Of a stretch of 14,732 nt of DNA, positions 7,159 through 14,080 are shown in pieces. Made by a program: the position numbers and the translations under genes. The notes under the pieces were generated by a model. It ran no database searches and was not told the origin of the DNA. It worked only from the letters and a program-made list of their open reading frames with translations. The stretch covers positions 1 to 14,732 of the forward strand of contig JASJHH010000138.1 in assembly GCA_033791145.1 (NCBI GenBank). The letters are read 5' to 3'. Source of the stretch: JAALKW01 sp033791145. Its GTDB lineage: Bacteria > Pseudomonadota > Gammaproteobacteria > Legionellales > Legionellaceae. How positions within the stretch are numbered: position 1 is the stretch's first letter; each line of letters begins with the position of its first letter.

Positions 7159-7502
7159 GGATGTTGTTTTAAAAATTCTTTTTCCTCGTCGCTAGATGTT
7201 CTCTTCAAAATCGTATTGCGATGAGGATATCGACCAAAACGCTCAATAATTTCAAAATGTTGCTTTTCAAAGTCTAACGCATCCTCTAATCCAGGTTCTG
7301 CAAACAACGAACGACGAATAGCTTCCTGAGCTAAGATAAGCGCCATGCCATCATAAGCAAAACTTTGAGGCGTATCATTCACATAAATAATTAAACAAAA
7401 GTCAGTGATGGATGGTATCATTTCATTGGTTTTGGAACCAGTGAAGGGGTTCGAAATCTCCATTTCGGATATTTTTATTATTTTTCTACTATCAGAACAC
7501 AA
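7149..7502 (-). pseudogene. Decayed DUF924 family gene, internally deleted
   Basis: The 117-residue frame keeps two parts of the DUF924 family (Pfam PF06041): TPQSFAYDGMALILAQEAIRR-like helix and the C-terminal signature FGRYPHRNTILKR followed by SSDEEKEFLKQHPGF. Family members are about 180-200 residues. The N-terminal portion with the family's conserved tryptophan-rich region is missing, the DQFPRN motif is replaced by a degraded stretch (TDFCLI), and about 35-40 residues including the LYMPFxHSE motif are lost between SLFAEPGLEDAL and the FGR signature. The function of the intact family is unknown. I treat this as a remnant. It is divergent from the arsC-like gene, whose ATG is 11 bases beyond this start. 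Confidence 0.7.
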
Positions 7503-7513
7503 GAAAAACGCTT

Positions 7514-7855
7514 ATGACAACGCTTACTATTTACCATAATCCAAGATGCTCTAAATCAAGAAAAACCTTAGAAATACTTAAACAGCAAGGGATTGAGCCG
7601 CTTGTAATCGAATACCTTAAAAAACCGCTTAATTATGAGGAGTTACTCGCTCTGCGAGTACATTTTTCGTTAAAAGATTTGGTTCGAACCAATGAATCAC
7701 GTTTTAGCGAACTTGCTCTATCGCTTAATGATGAAAAAAGTATTTTAAAAGCAATGACTACAGAACCCAAATTGATGCAGCGCCCTATCGTTACATATAA
7801 AGATAAAGCCGTAATAGGACGCCCTCCTGAGAAAGTTTTAGATATTTTAGTATGA
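7514..7855 (+). CDS. arsC: ArsC-family glutaredoxin-dependent arsenate reductase-like protein
   Basis: The 113-residue protein starts MTTLTIYHNPRCSKSR, the ArsC active-site signature with catalytic Cys12. Arg58, Arg90 (in RPIV) and Arg103 (in IGRPPE) fall where E. coli ArsC has the arginines that bind arsenate and stabilise the thiolate. The fold is thioredoxin-like. The family reduces arsenate to arsenite with glutathione and glutaredoxin. No arsR or arsB is in the window, so the role may also be that of a YfgD/Spx-like ArsC relative of unproven substrate. The carboxymuconolactone-decarboxylase-like gene follows after 19 bases on the same strand, probably in one transcript. The upstream ribosome site is weak (AAGAAA). 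Confidence 0.85.
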   Translation: MTTLTIYHNPRCSKSRKTLEILKQQGIEPLVIEYLKKPLNYEELLALRVHFSLKDLVRTNESRFSELALSLNDEKSILKAMTTEPKLMQRPIVTYKDKAVIGRPPEKVLDILV

Positions 7856-7874
7856 GAAAAAAAGGATTAACGTC

Positions 7875-8435
7875 ATGCGATTATCAAAGAAAAAAATTGG
7901 ACAAATAACATGGTATTTAAAACCATTTTTTTGGAATCAAAAACGAAAATATGGTCAATACCTTGAACCGGCAAAAGTTTGGGGCATGATACCTGCATTA
8001 TTTATTTCAGTTGCCAGTGTTTATGGTGTTTTAGACCGTAAAAAATCCCCTATCCCTCCTGAACTTCGCTCATTAATCAGCGTGCAAGTCTCACAAATGA
8101 ATGGCTGTAAATTTTGTGTTGATTTAAATTCAGCGAACTTAATCAAGCGCACACGTTCAGAGGAAAAAATACAGCACCTTGATAAATGGGAATCATCGAT
8201 TATCTATTCAGACTTAGAAAAATCAGTACTTCGTTATGCAGAACAAATAACAGATAGTCGTTTGCAGGTTGATGATGCATGTTTTGATAATTTAAGAAAA
8301 TACTTTAGTGAAGATGATATCGTAGAACTAACCGCATTAATTGCATTTCAAAATATGTCTAGCAAGTTTAATAATGCACTAGATATTACGCCTCAAGGAT
8401 TTTGTAAGGCTATTCCACGCAATAAAAAAAATTAA
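7875..8435 (+). CDS. Carboxymuconolactone decarboxylase / AhpD-like protein
   Basis: The 186-residue helical protein has the CXXC motif NGCKFCVDLN, Cys78 and Cys81, after the ELRSLISVQVSQ helix, as in the CMD/AhpD family (Pfam PF02627). In AhpD these cysteines act in peroxide defence together with a nearby His; here the residue three after the second Cys is Leu/Asn, not His, which occurs in several uncharacterised members. The C-terminal half ELTALIAFQNMSSKFNNAL resembles the family's last helix. About 50 residues precede the domain. A ribosome site AAAGGA lies eight bases before the ATG. The pair with the ArsC-like gene, both redox-cysteine proteins, suggests a shared thiol or stress role; this is inference. 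Confidence 0.8.
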   Translation: MRLSKKKIGQITWYLKPFFWNQKRKYGQYLEPAKVWGMIPALFISVASVYGVLDRKKSPIPPELRSLISVQVSQMNGCKFCVDLNSANLIKRTRSEEKIQHLDKWESSIIYSDLEKSVLRYAEQITDSRLQVDDACFDNLRKYFSEDDIVELTALIAFQNMSSKFNNALDITPQGFCKAIPRNKKN

Positions 8436-8456
8436 CGGAATTGAACCTACGGGCTC

Positions 8457-8482
8457 AAGCAGGAGAGCATACGTAAAGTGAG
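8457..8482. repeat. Degenerate end similar to the right end of the 435-base element
   Basis: This 26-base stretch matches 5797-5822, the right end of the MITE-like element, at 19 of 26 positions without gaps, including AAGCAGG at the start and CGTAA and GTGAG near the end. It could be a solo, decayed end of the same element family. No partner end or target duplication was found nearby. The rest of 8436-8567 holds a short inverted repeat (8532-8555) and nothing else recognised. Confidence 0.3.
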
Positions 8483-8531
8483 TTAGATAACAATCTATAT
8501 ATTAAACAACAGATTTAACCCTCTGCGTTGT

Positions 8532-8555
8532 ATGGGGTCACCCATTAGATCCCAT
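8532..8555. repeat. Short inverted repeat after the coiled-coil cassette
   Basis: ATGGGGTC and GATCCCAT can pair with one G-U over an 8-base loop. It lies just beyond the end of the minus-strand cassette, but no U-tract follows on that strand, so it is not a clear terminator. Confidence 0.3.
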
Positions 8556-8567
8556 GCATCAAAAAAG

Positions 8568-9581
8568 TCACATCGGGGGGTAAGTATAATAACTTTGACC
8601 AGATTCGCCCGTCTTTGTTAAATGACTCTCTTTGCTTGCTTGTTTTAGCGCTGCTAACGCTTGGTCAATATCGGCTAAATCTTCATCTATCTGTTTCCCA
8701 GGGGAAGCTGTATTCGCTTTAGGTGTTTTATCAGGATGAAGAAGCAATGCTATCTCACGGTCGATTTCACCAAATTCCGTCTCTACCTGTTTGCTTAGAG
8801 ATGGAACTTTAACCTCAGATTTAAATGCCTCATGCCCCTTAAGCGCTTGCTCAACAGTTGAAACAAGACCTGAGAGTGTTGAGGAAAATGCTTGTGTTTC
8901 TTTAAGACTGCTTTGTAATTCTGAGCATAATTTGCCAAGTTCTGCTTTATTCAAAGCTAACCCATCTTGATGCTCAGCAAGTTTTTTCGCTGTTTCACCA
9001 AGCGTATCAATAACCGATGCATAACGAAGGTTCTGTTTTTCCATCGTGCTCGCATGCGCTTCAAGCGTGGATATGCCTTCAGCGCGCTGCGTATGAAGTG
9101 TATTTAAAGATTGGAACACCCTGTTCAGTTGGTCTTCTAAAAGACGAAACGAATGGATAGACGCTTCGATTGAAGCTTCCATTTTTGGGATGTCCTCTAA
9201 AAACAAGGCATCCCGCTTTTTTATGATTTCAGCGTGCTCTTCCATGATAGAAGCAGCAACGCCATACAGCGCTGTGACTAAACCTGTGAGAAGCCACGCA
9301 ACCCCAATAAAAACACCTATCGTATAGCTTCCAGAAACAAGCAAAGTGCCTGTTAATACTTTCCCCCATATGGGTTTGCTCACATACCATTCGGTGAACC
9401 GGTCAATACGACTTTTTCTCTCTTGATATCGCTTTGCGAGCACACTAAGATTTGGTTTTATATCACCGATGATACGCGTCTGCTTTGTTAAATCACGAAG
9501 TAACGCATCTTTACTGCAACCATCAGGAAAGGGCTTTGAAACCGCGATATTATTAGTTGTTTCTTTGTTTTTAAGTGACAT
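8568..9581 (-). CDS. Unrecognised two-helix membrane protein with long coiled coil
   Basis: The start at 9581 (337 residues, MSLKNKETT) is chosen because AAGGAAG lies six bases upstream; the frame itself extends 28 codons further. Two adjacent hydrophobic helices span about 73-113, flanked by charged sequence (YQERKSRIDRF before, EEHAEIIKKRD after). Residues about 125-260 are heptad-like with Gln/Glu/Lys-rich coiled coil. Near the C-terminus a 17-residue motif occurs twice (264-280 and 296-312), pattern KQ-x-x-x-(E/D)-(F/L)-x-x-ID-(R/Q). The gene is the last of three, 13 bases after the stop of the gene before it. An inner-membrane location is inferred. I do not recognise the family; pore-forming or effector roles are guesses. 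Confidence 0.75.
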   Translation of the reverse strand: MSLKNKETTNNIAVSKPFPDGCSKDALLRDLTKQTRIIGDIKPNLSVLAKRYQERKSRIDRFTEWYVSKPIWGKVLTGTLLVSGSYTIGVFIGVAWLLTGLVTALYGVAASIMEEHAEIIKKRDALFLEDIPKMEASIEASIHSFRLLEDQLNRVFQSLNTLHTQRAEGISTLEAHASTMEKQNLRYASVIDTLGETAKKLAEHQDGLALNKAELGKLCSELQSSLKETQAFSSTLSGLVSTVEQALKGHEAFKSEVKVPSLSKQVETEFGEIDREIALLLHPDKTPKANTASPGKQIDEDLADIDQALAALKQASKESHLTKTGESGQSYYTYPPM

Positions 9582-9586
9582 GATAA

Positions 9587-9593
9587 CTTCCTT
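9587..9593 (-). promoter_or_regulatory. Strong ribosome binding site fixing the start at 9581
   Basis: The minus strand reads TTAACAAGGAAGTTATC directly before the ATG. It is nearly the same as the leader of the first gene of the cassette (11231-11248), with 18 of 21 bases shared including the ATG. Confidence 0.75.
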
Positions 9594-9594
9594 G

Positions 9595-10407
9595 TTAAGA
9601 GGGAAAAAGAGTGAGTTTAAATTGACTTCCTGACGTATCAGGGTTTGTTTTCTGACGAAGTGCATCTACTTCGAGCTGCTTCTCTTTTGAAAACGCAAGC
9701 ATGGTTTTTATGCGTGAAGCATATTCGGATACCCTTCCCTTTAGATGACTCACTTCAACTTTAAGGGCTTCATTTTCGACCCCTTTTGCTTTCGATACGG
9801 CTAGTAGTTTTTCCAAACGTGAAGCGTACCCAGCCTTTTCAAGACGAAGGCGTCCATTCTCAACCTGAAGCGCCTGCGCTTCTTGTCTCGCTTGAAGTAA
9901 GTCAGGGAGGTTTTTTAACGATTCGGCGATGCGTTTCATATCTGATTGTTGTAACGCAATGCCAGACTGAAGGTCGTTTTGGGCTGCTTTTAAAGCGTCA
10001 AGTGCTCCTGTGTCCGGTTTTTGTAAATCAATACCAGAAACAATTTTTGAGCCCAAGGTCGTTGTGCTGCCCTCCATAGCTGTTAATCCAGAATCAAAGC
10101 GCGTTAAAACCTCATCCATACGCTTAGCTTCTTTCAAGGATTGTTTTTTGTCCTGATTGAGATGTTCATCTGTTGCATGAACCAATTCATCCACAGCTGT
10201 ATGAACCTTGTCACTCACATTTTTTACTTCCTCATCGAAGCTTGGTAAATCTGCCGAAAAACCAAATACCCCCCAAATAGCATCTCCAATAGAAGCAAAC
10301 GTAAAATCTGGTGGTCGAAATGCCGCTATTCCTGCTCCTGCTGTTGTAACTGTGGTTATAGTTGAGGTTGCTGTAACGTAGCCTAAGGCAATCAGTGGTA
10401 ATGGCAT
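9595..10407 (-). CDS. Unrecognised coiled-coil protein with 35-residue repeats
   Basis: The 270-residue protein starts with a hydrophobic, Thr/Ala-rich stretch (1-29), perhaps a membrane anchor or weak signal, then a short Phe/Trp region (34-52). From about 58 to 255 it is almost wholly helical with heptads. A 35-residue unit, exactly five heptads, occurs twice at 179-213 and 214-248, with shared AL-(Q/K)-VE and YASR positions; YASR is at 194 and 229. ACAAGGAAAAACC precedes the ATG. It lies 22 bases after the stop of the first gene and 13 bases before the ATG of the third, so all three are likely co-transcribed. No enzyme motif is seen. The function is unknown. Confidence 0.75.
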   Translation of the reverse strand: MPLPLIALGYVTATSTITTVTTAGAGIAAFRPPDFTFASIGDAIWGVFGFSADLPSFDEEVKNVSDKVHTAVDELVHATDEHLNQDKKQSLKEAKRMDEVLTRFDSGLTAMEGSTTTLGSKIVSGIDLQKPDTGALDALKAAQNDLQSGIALQQSDMKRIAESLKNLPDLLQARQEAQALQVENGRLRLEKAGYASRLEKLLAVSKAKGVENEALKVEVSHLKGRVSEYASRIKTMLAFSKEKQLEVDALRQKTNPDTSGSQFKLTLFPS

Positions 10408-10429
10408 GGTTTTTCCTTGTCGGGTTGGA

Positions 10430-11230
10430 TTATATGTTTTTATTTAGCGCTTGATTGGGCATGTTCACATCCTGGGCTTCACCAGCTTCTGAATGCTTCA
10501 CAAAAAATCGGCAGGTATGATAAACAGCGCCTGACGCTGTCATACTGCCACCTATCGCATAAGTGGTTATGACTGGCAGCGCTGAAAATCCAGCCGTTGG
10601 CAGTGCTAATATGGCGAGTCCCAAAATCATAACCATACTCATCAGCATACTCACTTCGGCACACATCATGAATTGGAATAAAGCATTTGAATAGGAGTAA
10701 GGGTCTGAAAAAGATTTTTTTAAGGTTTTTTCTATACATGATTCAAACGCTTGTTGTGTTTGTGTTTTTGTTGCTTCTTCAAATAAAAGAAACGCGATGC
10801 AATAGGCTCTCATGTAATCCGTTTTTACTCTGTCGAGTACGGCCTGATTGTGATGAAAAACATCGTTTTCTAAATTGAATTCGGGTATTTCATGCGCTTG
10901 CATCGGTTGTGTGAGTTTAATTTGTTCTGTAGTAGCAGTAGATGTTGTCATCCCGAGAGCTCGTTCGTATTCAGCGCTTGACGCGCTTAATTGCACACTT
11001 GCTCTTTCTCGATTGAGCGCATACGCATAATCATGGCTAACAAGACTCAGTAGATGGTGTGCAGCAATACATCCCGCAATATCTCCATGCTCTGGAAATC
11101 CTGAAAACGCAACTTCATAAGCAAAGAATCGGGAAAAACGATTTAATTTTTCTGTAAGAGATAAACCTGAAGTATCAATGTGTAGAATATACGCTTTTTG
11201 AGCGCATAATTTGATTTTAGCGTGTTCCAT
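10430..11230 (-). CDS. Unrecognised protein with C-terminal double hydrophobic segment
   Basis: The start at 11230 (266 residues, MEHAKIKLC) is supported by AAGGAAG six bases upstream; the frame extends 19 codons further. The first 190 residues are helical and soluble-looking, with no known motif. Two hydrophobic stretches follow (about 192-212 and 214-236) with Gly, Ala and Pro between them, then a short polar tail. It is the first gene of the three-gene cassette. The hairpin of two hydrophobic helices recalls membrane-inserting heads, but I cannot name the family. A candidate promoter lies at 11314-11342. Confidence 0.72.
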   Translation of the reverse strand: MEHAKIKLCAQKAYILHIDTSGLSLTEKLNRFSRFFAYEVAFSGFPEHGDIAGCIAAHHLLSLVSHDYAYALNRERASVQLSASSAEYERALGMTTSTATTEQIKLTQPMQAHEIPEFNLENDVFHHNQAVLDRVKTDYMRAYCIAFLLFEEATKTQTQQAFESCIEKTLKKSFSDPYSYSNALFQFMMCAEVSMLMSMVMILGLAILALPTAGFSALPVITTYAIGGSMTASGAVYHTCRFFVKHSEAGEAQDVNMPNQALNKNI

Positions 11231-11313
11231 CACAACTTCCTTGTTGAGCCGCCTAGGCATTAATATAAGAGAATGGATTCCTTTCATTCACGCGCACTAT
11301 AAACTAAATTCGA

Positions 11314-11342
11314 ATAAAAAACACCCTGTGATTGCAATTCAA
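11314..11342 (-). promoter_or_regulatory. Candidate promoter of the coiled-coil cassette
   Basis: On the minus strand TTGAAT and TTTTAT lie 17 bases apart, each four of six to consensus, about 85 bases before the ATG at 11230. A TATAGT further downstream is an alternative -10 without a good -35. The site sits just inside the border of the IS3 remnant. Confidence 0.3.
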
Positions 11343-11356
11343 TACTAGGGCGTGTT

Positions 11357-11530
11357 GACATGATCTTGCCCCAAAAAAACAGACACCTCATTAAGCGACC
11401 ATTTTAATTTCAAACGACTCAGGACTTTCATAGCCAATCGTCGAATGAAGTCGTTTCCGATTGTAATACACTTCAATGTATTCAATCACCAATTTAGAAG
11501 TCATACGCTCTGATATATACCCAACGCACT
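11357..11530 (-). mobile_element. IS3-family transposase remnant, 3' end only
   Basis: Translation of the minus strand from about 11520 to the stop at 11391-11393 gives VIEYIEVYYNRKRLHSTIGY followed by ESPESFEIKMVA, the characteristic C-terminus of the IS3-family OrfB integrase (rve superfamily). The segment before it, about ten residues with ERMTSKL, is consistent with the same protein, and homology fades near 11530. The non-coding tail to about 11357 (TGATCTTGCCCC) looks like the right terminal repeat. The catalytic DDE region is absent, so it is inactive. It lies directly against the IS630 remnant. Confidence 0.8.
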
Positions 11531-11790
11531 TCAAGGTGCGAATTTCACACCAGGTTTGTCATCTCCGCGTAGGCGCTGAAAATTATCGGTAATTCTGTTC
11601 ACCAGCGTAGATTTATATTCGGCAATATCTTTAAAGAAACTTAAAATTCCTTCAGTAAAATCAGAAAATTTTGGGTAATTGATAACCCGCATTATCCCAA
11701 ACAATATGTATTTTTTTAACATCTGGTTTTGAGTTAATAAGTTGCTTCAAAAAAGCCACCTCGAATTTACAGCAGTTTACAGACTTAGCC
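11531..11790 (-). mobile_element. IS630-family transposase remnant, internally deleted
   Basis: In one minus-strand frame about 11682-11770 reads FEVAFLKQLINS and KKIHIVWDNAGY, the strand with the second catalytic Asp of IS630/Tc1-mariner transposases. In the next frame 11531-11690 reads VINYPKFSDFTEGILSFFKD followed by IAEYKSTLVNRITDNFQRL, typical of the C-terminus of the same family. The middle part, with the third catalytic residue (NPIE region), is missing and the frames are shifted, so one deletion joined the two parts. The 5' half of the gene is also absent. Confidence 0.65.
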
Positions 11791-11804
11791 CTTGAGTTTT
11801 TGTT

Positions 11805-13085
11805 TTATTGCTCAACATACGAAATAAATTCTTCAAACTTACCCGTAGGACCTGCTTTTATTTCATCTTGATAATTTATACGAATTTTAAAGTGCGCACC
11901 AAATATTTTTTGATAAAACGCTACAATCGCCTCGCTTTGTGTTGACGTTGCTCTATCCGGCGTTACAACTTTGATTTCGATTTTATCCACCGTATGCTGA
12001 ACAAATTGAAATTTTTGAATGCGGATGGGGGCAATCTGATAAACATCTTCGTGCTCACCCATATATGGAAAACGTGATTCACCATTCGGTAATATCAAAC
12101 GATTGCGTTTTCGCCCCAAAATGTGTTGAAGCACAGGTAAAGTACGTCCACAAGCACAAGGTTCCCCCCAAGCGGCATAATCACCTAATTCATAGCGAAT
12201 TAATGGGGTTGCATAATTCATGAGGCTTGTCACAAGTACCCGGCCCGGCTCACCTATCGCACACGGTTGGTTATGTTTATCTACAATTTCAAGATATACA
12301 TGCTCTAAATTTACATGATATTGATGATACTCAGGGCACTGGTGCGCAATGCTTCCAATTTCAATGCAGCTATAAATATCTGTAATTTTGACGCTTGGCC
12401 AAGCATGCTTAACTAAATTAATTTGTTTTTCTGTGAGCATTTCACCAACTGTACGGACTTCATGTAAATTAGGCAGTTTAATCTCATGCGCTAAACAATA
12501 GCGCGCTAACGCGGCAAGCTGAGATGGGTAAGTTGTTAAGTAATACGGATTATGCTGAACTAAAGCCTCTACTTGTAAAGCCGTTGGACTCGCAATATTC
12601 ATTAAAACACTGGGCCCTGTTTGTTGATAGGTATCAATCGGCGGCCCCCATGTTGTCTGATATTGTACATTGGGTGGCTGTGCAATATCTAAATTAAGCC
12701 AGCGAATCGCTAATAATTTTTGTTTTAAATCACGCGCATGCCAGCGATGCTCACGGAGCATTAAGGCATCATAAAACAACCGGGTAAATCCTGTCCCAAG
12801 TATGCGAACCACCTCTCCTGTAGAGCCTGATGTTTGCATTGCATACGTATCACCATGTGCGGCAGGAATTTGATTTGAAACAATTTGATCATAAAATGCT
12901 TGAAGCATTGCACGTGATAAAACAGGTAAATCCGTGATAACTGCGTCTTTATTATAAGCTTGATAAAAAACAGTTGTATCAACTGCATGTTGAATTAAAC
13001 GCTTAAGCAAGTGTTTTTGTTTTTTAATATTAGCTTCTATCGGATTTTTTTCAGCCTCAAAAAGCCTTGCTTGTAATGCCTGCAT
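11805..13085 (-). CDS. PaaK/CapK-like AMP-forming ligase
   Basis: The 426-residue protein has the adenylate-forming layout of phenylacetate-CoA ligase and CapK relatives: YAMQTSGSTGEV phosphate loop (TSGSTG 85-90), SCIEIGSIAHQCP (239-251), the RYELGDYAAW motif with Asp302, a Cys pair with GR (CACGR 310-314), hinge GRKRNR (324-329), and a C-terminal TGKFEEF (414-420) with the probable catalytic Lys416. Such enzymes activate a carboxylate as its adenylate and pass it to CoA or another acceptor; the acid here is not predictable. The length is typical (about 430). The ATG lies four bases after the stop of the outer-membrane gene and has no clear ribosome site, so translation is probably coupled. 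Confidence 0.85.
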   Translation of the reverse strand: MQALQARLFEAEKNPIEANIKKQKHLLKRLIQHAVDTTVFYQAYNKDAVITDLPVLSRAMLQAFYDQIVSNQIPAAHGDTYAMQTSGSTGEVVRILGTGFTRLFYDALMLREHRWHARDLKQKLLAIRWLNLDIAQPPNVQYQTTWGPPIDTYQQTGPSVLMNIASPTALQVEALVQHNPYYLTTYPSQLAALARYCLAHEIKLPNLHEVRTVGEMLTEKQINLVKHAWPSVKITDIYSCIEIGSIAHQCPEYHQYHVNLEHVYLEIVDKHNQPCAIGEPGRVLVTSLMNYATPLIRYELGDYAAWGEPCACGRTLPVLQHILGRKRNRLILPNGESRFPYMGEHEDVYQIAPIRIQKFQFVQHTVDKIEIKVVTPDRATSTQSEAIVAFYQKIFGAHFKIRINYQDEIKAGPTGKFEEFISYVEQ

Positions 13086-13089
13086 GGTT

Positions 13090-13974
13090 TTAAGCCAGGT
13101 GATAATTAAGTTCTAACAAAACTTGCTGGTCGCTCATTTTAGAACGCCCCGAGGCTGAATAAGTCCCATCGGCACTTACAGGGCAGCCTTCATAAATATC
13201 ACAGACCAGTTGATTATTTACACCTGCGGTTGATGCGCCAAGCGTACGATAAAAAGCATAAATATAATTCGCTGAAAGTCCTACATTTTCAGTCAGTAAA
13301 TACTCAAACCCAAGCCCTGTACGCAAACCGGCTACTTGTTTTTTATGTGTTGAGGCAAACGATGCACTTGTTGATGTACTGTTTAAAAGGACACCATTAG
13401 ATTCATCTCGACCAGATTCAACATAATTTGATGCAGTCCGCACTTTAATTTGATTATAATCAACCCCTATTCGACCAAACAAAAAGCTATTATCTGAAAC
13501 AAGCAAACCTGGTTTTAAATCAAAGTAAGGAACTACTACATTACCCGACACAGTTAGTGTGCTTGAGAGTGCGCCATTAAGCGTTATCGTAGACGGTGGA
13601 AAAACACCTGTAATTTGTGTCACTTCCGTTGTGTTTCTTACTGTCGTGTGTGAAGACGTTTTTCTGTTACCGAAAATAAGAACGCCTGCTTCGCTGCCTA
13701 AATAAAATGGATTACTAATTCGTCTGCCATAACCAACAGCTAAGTCACCCATAAAACCAAACTGAAAACTTTTAACGCCAAGGTTTTTTGAGATGCCATT
13801 TGCAGCAAGGGTATATGTTCCGGCATTCATAAACTCTGTTTCGCCAGCTCCTGCAATTAAAGCCCATCCATCAGGATAACCTGGTTTATCTCCCATTGTG
13901 CCAGCTTGCACAGTAGGATTAATTACCAAACAAGAAAGTAAACCTAAACAATATGAATTTGTCTTCCGTTTCAT
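13090..13974 (-). CDS. Outer-membrane beta-barrel protein
   Basis: The 294-residue protein has a signal peptide (1-24, ending VQA) with a mature GTMG start, echoing the GTIG start of the barrel at 6136. The mature part is rich in amphipathic strands with aromatic girdle residues, for example FQFGFMGDLAVGYGRR, VPYFDLKPGLL and LRTGLGFEYLL, and ends LLELNYHLA, a typical barrel C-terminus lacking the final Phe. A single Cys pair (CDIYEGC) may form a disulfide in a loop. The family resembles OmpA/OmpW-like small barrels of Legionellales; I cannot assign a substrate. AGGA lies nine bases before the ATG. The gene sits just after a terminator and starts the transcript with the ligase gene. Confidence 0.8.
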   Translation of the reverse strand: MKRKTNSYCLGLLSCLVINPTVQAGTMGDKPGYPDGWALIAGAGETEFMNAGTYTLAANGISKNLGVKSFQFGFMGDLAVGYGRRISNPFYLGSEAGVLIFGNRKTSSHTTVRNTTEVTQITGVFPPSTITLNGALSSTLTVSGNVVVPYFDLKPGLLVSDNSFLFGRIGVDYNQIKVRTASNYVESGRDESNGVLLNSTSTSASFASTHKKQVAGLRTGLGFEYLLTENVGLSANYIYAFYRTLGASTAGVNNQLVCDIYEGCPVSADGTYSASGRSKMSDQQVLLELNYHLA

Positions 13975-14035
13975 GATTTGTCATCCTAACAAATTAAGCG
14001 CTGGAACAAGCGTAACGTGTTTCGATTTTAAACGC

Positions 14036-14064
14036 AAAAACCCCTCCAAATTCTGAAGGGGTTT
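14036..14064 (-). terminator. Rho-independent terminator of the coiled-coil gene
   Basis: On the minus strand AAACCCCT pairs with AGGGGTTT over an 11-base loop, followed by a T run (14036-14040 on the plus strand are A). It follows the stop at 14081 by 17 bases and separates that gene from the outer-membrane gene. Confidence 0.85.
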
Positions 14065-14080
14065 CAACAAATTTACATGT

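Noticed and set aside
8436..8460. tRNA-like stretch (TTGAACCTACGGG resembles a T-arm on the minus strand)
   Set aside because: The T-stem does not pair and no acceptor, D or anticodon arms can be found.
9582..9665. Longer start for the third cassette protein at 9665
   Set aside because: It would overlap the gene before it, while the ATG at 9581 has a strong, well spaced ribosome site shared with the first cassette gene.
10687..10878. 63-codon plus-strand frame inside the first cassette gene
   Set aside because: Antisense shadow of a coding gene with no support of its own.
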